Positions 33,664 to 44,125 are shown, counted from the first letter of the stretch. The stretch is DNA of 64,000 bases from Bog-375 sp049587755 (GCA_049587755.1 JBAVEN010000083.1:1-64000); one strand, 5' to 3'. Translations and numbers: made by a program. The notes: generated by a model from the letters alone, not told the origin.

Positions 33664-34974
33664 CTACACTTCCAGCTTCCACGGCGCGCGGTAGCGGGCC
33701 TCGAGATAGGGTAGGGCTTCGGGTTCGCCTACGGTCATCGCCCGGTCGTCCCAGGTAAGCGTCAGGCCCCTGCGCATCGAGATGTTGGCCAGCACGCAGG
33801 TGAGCGTCGAGCGGACGCAGTTTTCGATGTCGCTGGTGGGGCGCTGGCGCGTGCGGATCGATTCCATGAAGTTGCGCCAGTGGGGAAGGTTCATGGCTGC
33901 CGATTCGTGGTCGTTCTCGATGATGGGCGTGGCGCCAAGATCGTTCTTAAAAATCGCGTAACCGCTGCGGTTGACCATCAGCGTGGCCTTGGTTCCGTGG
34001 AAGGCGGTGCCGTACCTCGAGTTATACACGGGGAACGCATTCGCGGTGCGGCTCTCGTAGGCGCCGATAAAGCCGGGGTAGCGGTAGGTCGCCTGCATGG
34101 TGTCCGGCGTCTCGGTATTATCGGTGACGTAAAACTTCCCGCCCTGAGCGGAAATTCCGACCGGCATGGCCTCATCGAAAGCGAACTGGACGATGTCAAG
34201 CAGGTGCACTCCCCAATCGGTCATGGCGCCACCGGCGTAGTCCCAGAAATAGCGGAAAGTGGACCAACGTTCTGGGGCCACGCCCCAGCGGTTGGCGTTG
34301 AAGGGGCGCGCCGGCGCCGGGCCCAGCCACAGATCCCAATCGAGGCCGCGCGGCGGATCGCTGTCCGGCGGGTTGCCCCAGCCTTCCTTTTTGGTCGCGT
34401 CGGCCTGAAAGGTGCGGCAAAAGGTGACGTCGCCGAGATCGCCGCTCTTGACGATTTCGCGAGCCTTCCGGAAAAATCCGCCGGAACGCTGCATGGTGCC
34501 GCCCTGCACCACGCGATCGCACTTGCGCGCCGCCTCGATCATCTTCAGGCCTTCCGCCACGTACACGCAGGCCGGCTTTTCCACCCACACATCCTTGCCG
34601 GCCTTGCAGGCTTCGACGGTCATGTAAGCATGCCAGTGATCGGGCGCGGCGATGGATACGGCATCCACGGATTTATCAACCAGGATTTCGCGAAAGTCGT
34701 GAATGGCCTTGACGCTGCTGAAACCGCTCTTGTGCGCCAGTTCCGCTGCGGCATCGAGCGCCGGCTGGTAGACATCGCACACCGCGACAATTTCAAAACC
34801 CGGCACGCCAGCGCAGTAGCCGATGTTGTCGGAGCCCATGCGGCCCACGCCGATGAAGGCGATGTTGACCTTGTCGTTGGCGCCTTTCAGCTTCCCGGTG
34901 AACAGCGACGAGGTGAGGGCCGCACCGCCGGCCGCCTTCAGAAACGCGCGCCGATCCGCGGATTCGGTGGTCAT
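33664..34974 (-). CDS. Tat-exported Gfo/Idh/MocA family oxidoreductase
   Basis: This 436-residue protein has a Tat-type leader (DRRAFLKAAGGAALTSSLF), then a Rossmann NAD(P) domain with VNIAFIGVGRMGSDNIGYCA, VDAVSIAAPDHWHAYMTVEA and the EKP motif DVWVEKPACVYVAEG. The C-terminal Gfo/Idh/MocA domain includes DYAGGAMTDWGVHLLDIVQF, whose His is a usual catalytic residue. Exported members of this family are numerous in Acidobacteriota and Planctomycetes and act on sugars or glycosides, sometimes with a tightly bound cofactor. Substrate unknown. It is convergent with the M1-like gene (67-base gap). Confidence 0.9.
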   Translation of the reverse strand: MTTESADRRAFLKAAGGAALTSSLFTGKLKGANDKVNIAFIGVGRMGSDNIGYCAGVPGFEIVAVCDVYQPALDAAAELAHKSGFSSVKAIHDFREILVDKSVDAVSIAAPDHWHAYMTVEACKAGKDVWVEKPACVYVAEGLKMIEAARKCDRVVQGGTMQRSGGFFRKAREIVKSGDLGDVTFCRTFQADATKKEGWGNPPDSDPPRGLDWDLWLGPAPARPFNANRWGVAPERWSTFRYFWDYAGGAMTDWGVHLLDIVQFAFDEAMPVGISAQGGKFYVTDNTETPDTMQATYRYPGFIGAYESRTANAFPVYNSRYGTAFHGTKATLMVNRSGYAIFKNDLGATPIIENDHESAAMNLPHWRNFMESIRTRQRPTSDIENCVRSTLTCVLANISMRRGLTLTWDDRAMTVGEPEALPYLEARYRAPWKLEV

Positions 34975-34999
34975 GCCCTCTGTTGTACCAGTTCTGCGG

Positions 35000-35341
35000 T
35001 CACCGCACAGTGCCCTGGGGATGAACCGATGCCTTTCCGTGATCCACCAGAATATCGTCCACCGGCCCGATGCCGCCGTAAAAGCGGCCGTTGACTACTA
35101 ACCCCGAAGGTTCGATACGGATATCGGCGTCGGCGCAGGGAGTGAAGCTGTACCCGCCGTCGCCGGTTCGCCCAGGAGGCGGAACGCGGAAGCGATAGCA
35201 ATCGGTTACTACCACGCGGTGCGATCCCACTTGCGCCTCCACGCGGCCCAGCAGCAGGTTGTTGGACCGGCTGCAAGCGGCGGTGAACAGCGCACCCAAC
35301 AGGCAGGCAGTGCCGGCTATTTTCGTCATCCTTGTCATCAT
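35000..35341 (-). CDS. Small putative lipoprotein
   Basis: This 113-residue protein is predicted to start at ATG 35341 (MMTRMTKIAGTACLLGALF) with a lipobox-like TAAC just after the hydrophobic core, then NNLLLGRVEAQVGSHRVVVT and DCYRFRVPPPGRTGDGGYSF. ATGs at 35338 and 35329 are alternatives, and the frame stays open 42 codons upstream. It lies 25 bases upstream of the exported oxidoreductase on the same strand, so both may be in one transcript. Family not recognised. It may sit in the inner leaflet of the outer membrane. Confidence 0.65.
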   Translation of the reverse strand: MMTRMTKIAGTACLLGALFTAACSRSNNLLLGRVEAQVGSHRVVVTDCYRFRVPPPGRTGDGGYSFTPCADADIRIEPSGLVVNGRFYGGIGPVDDILVDHGKASVHPQGTVR

Positions 35342-35581
35342 GTAGTACTTTGCTTCACAAAGTAAAAAAGAAAATCGCCAGGGGAGTCCGGAGCGCCGGC
35401 AGGGCCTTCGAGCAGATACGCCCCGCGGGGCATTGTGACAAAGCTCACCGGCTCGCACCCGAAACACGCTACCCCTTGGGTAGAATTACCGTTTCCGAAG
35501 ACAAAATCCGCCACATTTCTGGCGCGACGTTGAAACCGGAATCGCGAACGGTGCATTCTTTGACTAGAGAGGGAGCAGTGA

Positions 35582-36868
35582 ATGGAGACGCAATCCGAGA
35601 AGACTACTACACACCAGACTTTCCGCGTAGACGTACAACTTCACGACCTGCTCGTTAACCAGAACAGCCGCGGTCTCAAAGCCCTGCTGCCCGCGGCGGG
35701 GGCGCCGCAGAGCCTGCCCGAGCCGGTCTTCCCTGTCCGTCCCGAATTACAATCGGTTCCCGACCCCGAGGCATTTCCGGACAAGCGCGCCTGGTCGGCG
35801 CCGCTGATCTACCGGGCGATGCGCGGCTGGCTGTTTCCGTACGTGCGCTCGCGCGTCATGCCGGGAGTTTTTCACCCCATCATCGCGTACCTGTTCACGG
35901 AGTGGAAGTGCAACCTGGACTGCCACTATTGTTGGGCGTTCGATAACAGCGTGAAGGGCATGACCGAGGACGTGGCGCGCCGCTCCATCGACTGGCTGCA
36001 CGACAACGGATGCCGCGTGCTGGCATTGATGGGCGGCGAGCCGCTGCTCCGCCCGCAGTTCGTCCACAAGGTGGTGTATTATGCCGCCAAGAAGGGTTTT
36101 TGGATTTACGTGCCCACCAACGGGCGCCTGTTGCGGCCGGACGTGATCGACCGGCTGGGGGACGCCGGCGTGGCCACGTTCAACCTGGCGGTGGACGCCG
36201 TGGACGAAAAGCCGGGGCTGCCCAAAGCTCTCAGTCCGATTCGCAAACACTTCGATCATCTGGTGCGGCGGCAATATCGTTACGGGTACACGGTGTTCTT
36301 CAACATGAACATCTGCCGCAACAACATGGACGATATTCGCGAGCTGACCGAGATCGCACGCGAACACCGCATCGCCACCGACTATCACATCAACGAAACG
36401 CCCATGATTGAGCCGGAGCATTTTGCCCATCTGGACGATAACGTCACTTACATCCACCAGGAGGACTGGCCGGCGGTGGACGACCTGGTGAACTGGCTGA
36501 TCGAGAAAAACCGGTCTGGATACAAGATGGTGAATTCCGTGCAGCGCCTCAATGAAATGCGCGAGTTCATGCGGGGGAAGCTACAGGAATGGAACTGCCG
36601 GGCGGGCCATAACAACGTGATCATCCGCGTGGATGGAACGCTGGCGCCCTGTTTCCCGATGTATTCTGCTACTTACGATTGGGGCGTGGTGGGCCGGCAC
36701 AAGTTCGAGACCAAGCAACTTGAAGAGATGAAGAACGGCTGCCAGCCGCACTGCTTCTCGACCTTGAACCACAACCTGGCCTACTGCTATGACGCCATGC
36801 GCGTGGTGCGATGGATCGGCAAGCAGGCCATGCGCGGTTTTCAGGGCGCCAGCGGCAGCTTCAGCTAA
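35582..36868 (+). CDS. Radical SAM protein of unknown substrate
   Basis: A 428-residue radical SAM enzyme. The 4Fe-4S cluster motif is CNLDCHYC (Cys110, 114, 117), followed by LMGGEPLLRPQF (GGE motif) and a TIM-barrel-like core. The C-terminal part holds CRAGHNNVIIRVDGTLAPCF plus CQPHCFSTLNHNLAYC, which looks like a SPASM-type auxiliary-cluster region. SPASM enzymes often modify peptides, but no short precursor-peptide gene is evident next to it, and a lipid or small-molecule substrate is also possible. The ATG has GGGAG seven bases upstream. The 240-base gap before it (35342-35581) shows no gene. Confidence 0.85.
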   Translation: METQSEKTTTHQTFRVDVQLHDLLVNQNSRGLKALLPAAGAPQSLPEPVFPVRPELQSVPDPEAFPDKRAWSAPLIYRAMRGWLFPYVRSRVMPGVFHPIIAYLFTEWKCNLDCHYCWAFDNSVKGMTEDVARRSIDWLHDNGCRVLALMGGEPLLRPQFVHKVVYYAAKKGFWIYVPTNGRLLRPDVIDRLGDAGVATFNLAVDAVDEKPGLPKALSPIRKHFDHLVRRQYRYGYTVFFNMNICRNNMDDIRELTEIAREHRIATDYHINETPMIEPEHFAHLDDNVTYIHQEDWPAVDDLVNWLIEKNRSGYKMVNSVQRLNEMREFMRGKLQEWNCRAGHNNVIIRVDGTLAPCFPMYSATYDWGVVGRHKFETKQLEEMKNGCQPHCFSTLNHNLAYCYDAMRVVRWIGKQAMRGFQGASGSFS

Positions 36869-37007
36869 CAAGGCGCCCTGGAGGTCTGAGCGCGCTCCGC
36901 AGCGCGCGCAGTTCTGGATCGCGGCTGCACTCCAGGCGGAGCGACTTGCCCGCGGGCTGGCAAACCCCGTACAGTGAGGAGAGCCAGCAATCATCCTGGA
37001 CCTGAGC

Positions 37008-39962
37008 ATGGTCTGCCCGCGCTGCCGCACGACGAATCCGGAGGGGACACGGGTCTGTGTCGAGTGCCGGACGCCGATCGAAGCGGGCGATGCCACCGAG
37101 GTGTTCGCGCCAGGCGCAGGGACGGCGGCCACGGGCTGGTCCGACCCCAGCACCTGGAACCCGGGGTCCACGGCGGAAACGAAGCCGCTCGATACAGGCG
37201 CGGTGCTGGCGGACCGTTACCAGATTGTCAGGCTACTCGGCGAAGGGGGCATGGGCGCGGTGTACCGCGCGCACGACCGCGAACTGGACCGCGACGTGGC
37301 GCTGAAAGTGATTCGCCCCGCACTGGCGCGCAACGCTCTGGTGCTGAGCCGGTTCAAGCAGGAACTGATTCTCGCCCGCCAGGTGACGCACCGCAACGTG
37401 ATTCGCATTTTTGACCTCGGCAGCGACCGTGGCACGCGGTTCCTCACCATGGAGTACATCGAGGGTGAGGACCTGTCTGCGACCCTGGCGCGCCGTGGCA
37501 AGCTGCCGGCGCAGGAGGCGGCAGGTATCATCCGGCAGGTTTGTCTGGGGCTGGAAGCGGCGCACGCCGAGGGCGTTGTGCACCGCGATCTGAAGCCACA
37601 GAACATCATGCTGGACCAGCAGGGAAAGGTCTCGGTGATGGATTTCGGCATCGCACGTTCGATCGATGCTACGCACCTCACCCGCACCGGGGCCCTGGTG
37701 GGCACGCCGACTTACATGTCGCCGGAGCAGGCCCAGGGCAAAAAGGTGGATGCGCGCTCGGACCTGTACGCGCTGGGGATCATCTTCTATGAGCTGGTGA
37801 CCGGCAAGCCGCCGTTTGGGGCCGACCACCCGATGGCAACACTGTTGAAGCGGATTCAGGAGAAGCCGGTGCCGCCGGCTTCGCTGGAACCGTCGCTGCC
37901 GCCGGCGGTCAACCGCATCATTCTGAAGATGCTCGCGACCAGCGCGGCGGAACGCTATCAGACAGCGGGCGAGATCCTGCGCGACCTGGATGCCTGGGAG
38001 GGCCGCCAGTATCCCAGCTCGCCAGGCGCGGCGGCAGCTGGCCGGCGATGGTCCGACGATCTCACGGCGAAGATTGCGTTGGCAGCCGTGGTGGTTCTGG
38101 GAGCCGCGACGGGTTGGCTTTACTTCCACAAGCCGTCCGCCGCTCCGGCGGCTCCGCCGCGCACCGTCACCGTGCTGGTGGCGGATTTTCGCAATGACAC
38201 AGGGGACCCGGTATTTGACGGCACGCTCGAACCGGCCATCGGGCTCGCGCTCGAGGGCGCGCCGTTCATCAGTGCTTACCCGCGCGGCGCCGCCGGCGCC
38301 GCGGCGGCACAGTTGCAGCCCGGCGCCACCGTTTTGGACGAAAAACTGGCGCGCCTGGTGGCCATGCGGCAGGGAGTGGACGTGGTGGTGGCGCGCGGAG
38401 AAATTTCGCGGCAGAGAAGCGGATACCGCATCCAAATCGCCGCCGAAGATGCGGCCAGCGGCAAAGCTCTGGTTACCAGGGATACGGACGCTGCCAGCAA
38501 ACAGGACGTGCTGGCGGCGGCCGCCAAACTTGCCATTCCCATCCGCCGTGCGCTGGGCGACGTCACGCCGGAATCCGCACAGATCCGGGCCGCGGAGACT
38601 TACAGCGCCGGTTCGCTGGAGGCGGCGCAGCATTACGCCCACGGCCAGGCTCTGCAATGGCAGGGAGAGAAGGAAAAAGCCATACAAGAATACCAACTGG
38701 CGGTGGCTGCCGACCCGAACCTGGGCCGCGCCTACAGCGGCCTGGCAGTCGCCTATTCCAACTTGGGTCAGCGGCAGGAAGCGGAGCAGTACTTCAAGCT
38801 GGCGCTCGCCAGGATGGATCGGATGACGGAGCGCGAGCGCTTCCGCACGCGCGGCGCGTATTACCTCTTTCTGCGCAACTACGACCAGGCGATCAAGGAG
38901 CTTACCGCCTTGACGCAGCAGTTCCCGGCCGATGACGCCGGCCGAAGCAATCTGGCGCTGGCTTACTTCTACCGGCGGGACATTGCGCGGGCGATCGAGG
39001 AAAACCGCCGGGCGATTCAGATTTATCCGCTCAACCTCTTGTATCGCCACAACCAGTCGTTGTACGAAATGTACGGCGGACAATTCGATGCTGCCATCGC
39101 GGAAGCGGGTGGAATCCTGCAACGGAACCCAACGTTCGCCTCCGTCTACGTGCCGGTAGCGCTGTCCAATCTGGCGCTGGGCAAGGTGGACGACGCGGAA
39201 GCCACTTACCACAAGATGGAAGCGTTGAGCGCGCATGGCAAGTCGCTGGCCGCACTTGGACTGGCCGACCTGGCGCTGTATCAAGGCCGCGTTCGGGACG
39301 CCATAGCCGTTCTGCAACGTGGCATCGATGCCGACCTGAAAGCCGGCCTGAAGGCTGCGGCCGCGGCGAAGCTGGCCGCGTTGGCCGGAGCCGCGCGCAG
39401 CCAGGCACAGTCCGTCGAAGCCGCCACACGCGCGCTGGACACGGACCGCAGCCCCGCGGTCTCCTTCGCCGCCGCGCGCGCCCTCATAGCCGCCGGCCAG
39501 GACGGACGGGCGGAGGCGGTTGCCCGCGAGCTCGCCGCCAGCCTGGAGCCGGAGCCGCAAGCTTATGCCAAACTGCTGGGCGGCGAGGCGCAGCTTGCGC
39601 GCCACAACCCGCGCGAGGCCATTCAACTTTTTCAAGACGCCGGGAAGCTGGTCGATATGTGGCTCGCCCACCTGGACCTGGCCCGCGCCTATATGGAGGC
39701 GGAAGCCTTCCCCGAGGCTTCCTCCGAGATTGACATCTGCGTGCGCCGCCGCGGCGAAGCCACCGCCGTATTCTTTGACGACCTGCCCAGCTACCGCTAT
39801 TTCCCGCCTGTCTACTACTATATGGGCCGCGTACAGGAGGGCCTCAAGAGCGGCGGAGCGCTGCAATCGTATCAGAAGTTTCTAGCCATCAAGGCGCAAG
39901 CGGACGCGGGTGATCCGTCAGTGGCGGACGCGCGCCAACGCAGCGACGCGCTGGCGCGCTAA
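37008..39962 (+). CDS. Membrane Ser/Thr protein kinase with N-terminal zinc ribbon and C-terminal TPRs
   Basis: A 984-residue kinase. The N-terminal zinc ribbon has Cys3, 6, 17 and 20 (CPRCRTTNPEGTRVCVEC). The Hanks-type kinase domain covers residues 71-330: glycine loop LLGEGGMGAVYRAHD, Lys100, catalytic HRDLKPQN (Asp194), DFG at 212-214 and APE-like YMSPEQA. A single membrane helix (about 355-373) is followed by a domain like those that combine scores from peptide inputs (VTVLVADFRNDTGDPVFDGT), then TPR-like helices from about residue 530. This architecture is common in Acidobacteriota. The external TPR part may sense or scaffold; targets unknown. Confidence 0.92.
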   Translation: MVCPRCRTTNPEGTRVCVECRTPIEAGDATEVFAPGAGTAATGWSDPSTWNPGSTAETKPLDTGAVLADRYQIVRLLGEGGMGAVYRAHDRELDRDVALKVIRPALARNALVLSRFKQELILARQVTHRNVIRIFDLGSDRGTRFLTMEYIEGEDLSATLARRGKLPAQEAAGIIRQVCLGLEAAHAEGVVHRDLKPQNIMLDQQGKVSVMDFGIARSIDATHLTRTGALVGTPTYMSPEQAQGKKVDARSDLYALGIIFYELVTGKPPFGADHPMATLLKRIQEKPVPPASLEPSLPPAVNRIILKMLATSAAERYQTAGEILRDLDAWEGRQYPSSPGAAAAGRRWSDDLTAKIALAAVVVLGAATGWLYFHKPSAAPAAPPRTVTVLVADFRNDTGDPVFDGTLEPAIGLALEGAPFISAYPRGAAGAAAAQLQPGATVLDEKLARLVAMRQGVDVVVARGEISRQRSGYRIQIAAEDAASGKALVTRDTDAASKQDVLAAAAKLAIPIRRALGDVTPESAQIRAAETYSAGSLEAAQHYAHGQALQWQGEKEKAIQEYQLAVAADPNLGRAYSGLAVAYSNLGQRQEAEQYFKLALARMDRMTERERFRTRGAYYLFLRNYDQAIKELTALTQQFPADDAGRSNLALAYFYRRDIARAIEENRRAIQIYPLNLLYRHNQSLYEMYGGQFDAAIAEAGGILQRNPTFASVYVPVALSNLALGKVDDAEATYHKMEALSAHGKSLAALGLADLALYQGRVRDAIAVLQRGIDADLKAGLKAAAAAKLAALAGAARSQAQSVEAATRALDTDRSPAVSFAAARALIAAGQDGRAEAVARELAASLEPEPQAYAKLLGGEAQLARHNPREAIQLFQDAGKLVDMWLAHLDLARAYMEAEAFPEASSEIDICVRRRGEATAVFFDDLPSYRYFPPVYYYMGRVQEGLKSGGALQSYQKFLAIKAQADAGDPSVADARQRSDALAR

Positions 39963-39968
39963 CTGCGG

Positions 39969-40000
39969 CGCGGGCCTTCCTGGAAGCAGAAACCCGCGCA
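39969..40000. terminator. Hairpin between convergent kinase and TonB-receptor genes
   Basis: A perfect seven-base stem, GCGCGGG (39969-39975) and CCCGCGC (39994-40000), encloses a smaller CTTCC/GGAAG stem. It lies in the 49-base gap between two convergent stop codons, so it could end transcription from both sides. There is no T-run, so any termination would be of a non-canonical type. Confidence 0.4.
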
Positions 40001-40011
40001 TGCTGCGGCGG

Positions 40012-43000
40012 TCAGAACGACAAGTGCAGATCCAACTGCAGAAAGCGCGAGCTGCCGATGGTGTGCTGGATCATCCCTAAGCTGCCGGTCGGTGGAATCG
40101 AGGGGGGACCTTCGTAGTAAGGGAAGAAATCGACGTCGTTGTTGGGGGCGTCGAAATCCGGGTGATTGAAGAGATTGAACGCGTCGAAGTTGAACCGCAG
40201 ACGGTACCGCTCGCGGATCTGGAATTCTTTGGCGAGCGTCGTGTCAACACGGAACTGAAAAGGCGCGCGAAAGGTGTTGCGTCCCGTCCACCCATACACT
40301 GACTCGTATTGATCGCATCCGGATGAGTCGCAGGCGGGCACGCCATCTTGTCCGGGGGCCAGGAATTCCGGCCCGAAATCGGCTGCGTTGAGAACCGGCT
40401 GACCCGCGTTGACGCCGATCGTCCCCTGTAACTTGGCCTGCGAATTGGTAACGCCCGGCAGCAGCGGCACGATGGGATTCGTGATGTAATCGCTCGATCC
40501 GTAATACAAGCTCGCGACCGATCCCGAGAAGTCATAGACGCTGTAAGGCTGGCCGCTCTGCGCCACGATCTGCGAGCCGATCGTCCAACCGTTTGCCACA
40601 TAGCCAAGCGACTTATTCCTCGTCAGGTTGGGAAGCGTGTAACTGAGGTTGATCGTAAAAACGTGGGTCTGATCGAAATCCGCCGACGCGTAGTTCGATT
40701 TCGGGTTGAGCGGATTGTTGCCGGTGAAGAACAAACCCAAGCCGCTTTGTTCGTCGAGTGCGTGGGCCCAGGTGTAAGAAGCGGTTAACTGCAGGCCATT
40801 GGATAAGCGCTTGCGCGCTTCAAGCTGCAGCGAATTGTAGTTGGAAATGCCTTCCGTCTCGTACAGCACGGAATTCATGTCGTAGCCGAGATAAGGCACG
40901 CGGGCCGGGGCGTTGCCGGCATACTCGGGAGCCGGGTCGTATGGTTCGCTATTCAGGTAAAGGGGAGTCACACCGCCATAAGAAGAGGTCTGGCCGTTCA
41001 CCGGATTCTGCGGAGTTGCGATCAGCGGCTGGTTGAACGGAATCGGCAGTACCTCATGCGCGCCGTGGTTGCCGACATAGCCGGCGCTGAAGAGCCAACT
41101 GTTCGACAACTGATACTGCAGGTCGAATGTCCAATTCTCTGTATAGGGAAGCTTATTGTTAATGTCATAACCGCCGATCAGAAAGGGTCCAAAGAGGTTG
41201 CCTGCTGGGTACTTTCCGTTCAGAGTGTCCGCCAGGTTGGGTAGCAGCGCCGTGAAGGCCGCCGCGGTGGCGGGGGGCGCCGGGAACGGACTTGTGCCGA
41301 AAGGCGTCTGCAAGCTGGCGCCACTGGTGGCGAAGATGGCAGTGACGAATGGCTGCTGGAGGGTGACCCCCAGCGGGCCGTTGAATCCAAAGCCGGCGCT
41401 GGGTGAGAACTCGCTGAAGAACTCGCCGCGGTCGTAATAGATGCCGAAACCACCGCGAACCGTCAGCTTTGACGTGGGGCTCCAAGCCACTCCAATACGC
41501 GGGGCGAGCCCCCATTGGTGCTGCGCTACCAACGTGTCGTTGGCGCCGGGAGTGCCCAGTAGCGGGTTATTACCGGCCACCTCAAGCCCTGAATTCGTGA
41601 TCGTATCCGAGCCCGCGTTATAGGCATACAGGCTGGGATCGAATGCCGTCAGTTTCCCGTATTTTTCCGAGAGCGGACCATCGAAGTCCCAGCGCAATCC
41701 CATGGTCAACGTGAGGTTGCTCAGGATCTTGTAATTGTCGTTGACATACAAGCCGGCGGTGTCCGACCGGTAGTAGCGGCTGGCGCTGCCCGAGAACGCA
41801 GCCGAGTAGCTGCCCGTGCGCACCGCGCCCTCTACGAAATTCAGGAAGCTCTTAAAACCGAGCGTGTCGGTACTCGTGTTGTTGTTGAGGATGTTGAGCT
41901 GTGTGTGGGCCCAATTGCCGCCAATGGCGATGGTGTGGCTCCCCTTCACCCAATTCACCGAGGATCCCAGCTCCCACTGATTCTGGTACATGCCGGCGTT
42001 GCCGAAACTCACGCTCGGCCCAAACTCCAGGGTGTTGCTGCCCAACACGTCAGTGATCTCGAACTGCGGAAAGTCGGTGGCGCCCAGCAGGTTCATCCCG
42101 AAGTCGCTCGGCGTGAATTGCTGCCCGGTATTTGCGTAGGCTCGCAGCCGCGTGAATCCGGCATGCTGCTGCCACGTGAGGCTGGGACCGAGGACCGTCG
42201 TGTTATTGATCGACGCCACCTGGCTTCCGGCCTGAAGTTGCTGCGCAAAACCCAGCAGATCGCCCACCGCCCCGAAGGGATTGCTGGTCGGGTTGTTCTG
42301 CACGTAATACTTCCCGGTAAGCCGGTCCATGTCGCTCACTACGTAATCTATGTTGGCAATGCCCTGATCGACGTTGGATTTCGCGTTCGGCCCCTGCACC
42401 ACCGCGTCATAGCCAAGGGCAAGGGCGGTTGTCGAATTCGTGATCTGCGCGCTAGGGAACAGGTATTGCCCGTTGGCTAGCTTCGCCTGCAGCATCTGCT
42501 GCGCCACCGGACTGATTTGCGACGCAGTGATGGTTTTGCCATAGCTGGTTTGGATCGCGTTGATGATGCCCTGCGTGCTGCGGTCGTCGGTCAGCCCGAT
42601 AGGCACGTTGACGTCCTTGGTCGCATCCGCCGCGTCGGCGATTCGAGCACCCTGGTAAGCCAGGAAATAGAACAGCTTGTCTTTCTTGATCGGCCCACCG
42701 AAAGTAGCCCCGAACTGGTTGCGGCTGAGAAACGGGTCCTTGGTAGTGATCGCCGGCGAGGCGTTATAGAAGAACGGCGCGGCATTCATCACGCTGTTCT
42801 GGAATTCCTCGTAAAGCTCGCCATGAATCTCGTTAGTCCCCGACTTGGTGATTAGGCTGATATGAGCGCCGCTATGGGCGCCCTGGGTGGCGTCGTACAT
42901 GGCGGCGTTGACGGAGATTTCCTGAATCGCTTCCGGCGGCGGCGTGGGCAGCGCCTGGCCAATAGCGCCGTAGACGGATGTGCTGGTCTGAATCGAGCCG

Positions 43001-43701
43001 CCCGCGCCGAAGTTCTCCCCAATATTCAGCACGAACCGGTTCTCACCCACCTGGCTCGTCGAGTTCCCGTTGAACAGATTGTTGGTGTCGACGCCGTTCA
43101 TCGAAAAGCTGTTGCTGGTATCCCGATTTCCGTTGGCAAAAATCGCCTGGTTGCCCAGTCCCGCGTTACTGCCGGCGCCTCCCAGCATATCTGCGTGTAC
43201 GCCGGGCGTGAGAATCGCCAGTTGCGTGAAGCTTCCGGTGCCGAGCGGCGTATCCTGGATGGTCAACTGGTCGACCACGTAGCCGTTGGTGGTGTCCACC
43301 TGGTTCATCAACGGAACCGAAGTAACTTCCACCGTGGTGCTGACTGCACCCACGCGCAGGCCGCCGTCGACGGTCGTGGTGCGATCCGCGTTCACCAGGA
43401 CCTCGGTGTGGGTTTCGGTTTCAAACCCCTCCTTGGTGATGGTCAATCGGTAGGTTCCGGCGGGCAGGTTCGAAGCCAGATAGGAACCGTTGGACTGCGT
43501 TTTGACGGTCACCGTAAAGTTGGTCGCAGTATTGACTGCCTTCACGGTCGCTCCGGGTACGGCCGCGCCTGAAGTGTCCTTGACCGTGCCTGTAATCGCG
43601 CCCTGAATCTGCTGCGCGCGCAGCGCTGGAGAAGCGCCGGCACAGATCAGCATCGTCAAGCATACAGTTTTTCTGAAAAACTCGATTGGCGAACTCGTCA
43701 T
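40012..43701 (-). CDS. Oar-like TonB-dependent receptor with carboxypeptidase-regulatory domain
   Basis: This 1229-residue outer-membrane protein has a signal peptide (MLICAGASPALRAQ) and an N-terminal carboxypeptidase-regulatory-like beta-sandwich (GAITGTVKDTSGAAVPGATV, NGSYLASNLPAGTYRLTITK). A plug-like region follows (SFTQLAILTPGVHADMLGGA), then a large barrel ending RFLQLDLHLSF with a terminal aromatic. This is the expanded Oar-like family of Acidobacteriota, thought to import large glycans or peptides. No ligand can be assigned; adjacent genes do not encode a matching hydrolase. The ATG at 43701 has GGAG eight bases upstream. It is the largest gene in the window. Confidence 0.93.
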   Translation of the reverse strand: MTSSPIEFFRKTVCLTMLICAGASPALRAQQIQGAITGTVKDTSGAAVPGATVKAVNTATNFTVTVKTQSNGSYLASNLPAGTYRLTITKEGFETETHTEVLVNADRTTTVDGGLRVGAVSTTVEVTSVPLMNQVDTTNGYVVDQLTIQDTPLGTGSFTQLAILTPGVHADMLGGAGSNAGLGNQAIFANGNRDTSNSFSMNGVDTNNLFNGNSTSQVGENRFVLNIGENFGAGGSIQTSTSVYGAIGQALPTPPPEAIQEISVNAAMYDATQGAHSGAHISLITKSGTNEIHGELYEEFQNSVMNAAPFFYNASPAITTKDPFLSRNQFGATFGGPIKKDKLFYFLAYQGARIADAADATKDVNVPIGLTDDRSTQGIINAIQTSYGKTITASQISPVAQQMLQAKLANGQYLFPSAQITNSTTALALGYDAVVQGPNAKSNVDQGIANIDYVVSDMDRLTGKYYVQNNPTSNPFGAVGDLLGFAQQLQAGSQVASINNTTVLGPSLTWQQHAGFTRLRAYANTGQQFTPSDFGMNLLGATDFPQFEITDVLGSNTLEFGPSVSFGNAGMYQNQWELGSSVNWVKGSHTIAIGGNWAHTQLNILNNNTSTDTLGFKSFLNFVEGAVRTGSYSAAFSGSASRYYRSDTAGLYVNDNYKILSNLTLTMGLRWDFDGPLSEKYGKLTAFDPSLYAYNAGSDTITNSGLEVAGNNPLLGTPGANDTLVAQHQWGLAPRIGVAWSPTSKLTVRGGFGIYYDRGEFFSEFSPSAGFGFNGPLGVTLQQPFVTAIFATSGASLQTPFGTSPFPAPPATAAAFTALLPNLADTLNGKYPAGNLFGPFLIGGYDINNKLPYTENWTFDLQYQLSNSWLFSAGYVGNHGAHEVLPIPFNQPLIATPQNPVNGQTSSYGGVTPLYLNSEPYDPAPEYAGNAPARVPYLGYDMNSVLYETEGISNYNSLQLEARKRLSNGLQLTASYTWAHALDEQSGLGLFFTGNNPLNPKSNYASADFDQTHVFTINLSYTLPNLTRNKSLGYVANGWTIGSQIVAQSGQPYSVYDFSGSVASLYYGSSDYITNPIVPLLPGVTNSQAKLQGTIGVNAGQPVLNAADFGPEFLAPGQDGVPACDSSGCDQYESVYGWTGRNTFRAPFQFRVDTTLAKEFQIRERYRLRFNFDAFNLFNHPDFDAPNNDVDFFPYYEGPPSIPPTGSLGMIQHTIGSSRFLQLDLHLSF

Positions 43702-44125
43702 GATTTTTCTCCGCTAGAAACAGAAATGTTCGACGAAAGCAGAATTCCTATTGTGTTGCTGCTATCCATTTGGAGAGGGCCCGTGCGTTGGCGCCATTCA
43801 GGCGCGGAATCGGCGCAGCGAAACCATGCCCGACAACCTCGGAGACTCTCAATGAGATTACCCGAACCCGAATCACAACTTGGTGAGACCTCGAACCACC
43901 GTTTGTGCGAGTATACACCGATCGCTTCCATTCGAACCCGCGCGAGAGGGCATCAAGGTGATCGATCGCACCAAACGCGGCCCGAAGGGCTTTGGCGCCT
44001 GCGCGCTTGGCCATGCGTGCGCCGCTCGCCAGAAAAGTAGTAACCGTCCTGTAACCTGCCTCGTGTCCGTGGCGCCTACTTGGACTTTGGCCCATGCGGG
44101 CAGGCTGCGGTCTACGGTGCGGCCT
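43702..44125. other. Long intergenic region between divergent TonB receptor and amidohydrolase operon
   Basis: These 424 bases hold the promoters of two divergent transcription units. Short frames here have no recognisable protein motif and no ribosome sites worth noting. Apart from the promoter described at 44126-44154 I see no structured RNA or repeat. Confidence 0.5.

Noticed and set aside
37233..39866. 877-codon minus-strand frame opposite the Ser/Thr kinase
   Set aside because: It is fully antisense to a kinase with complete motifs, its translation has no domain, and long antisense frames are expected in this GC-rich coding sequence.
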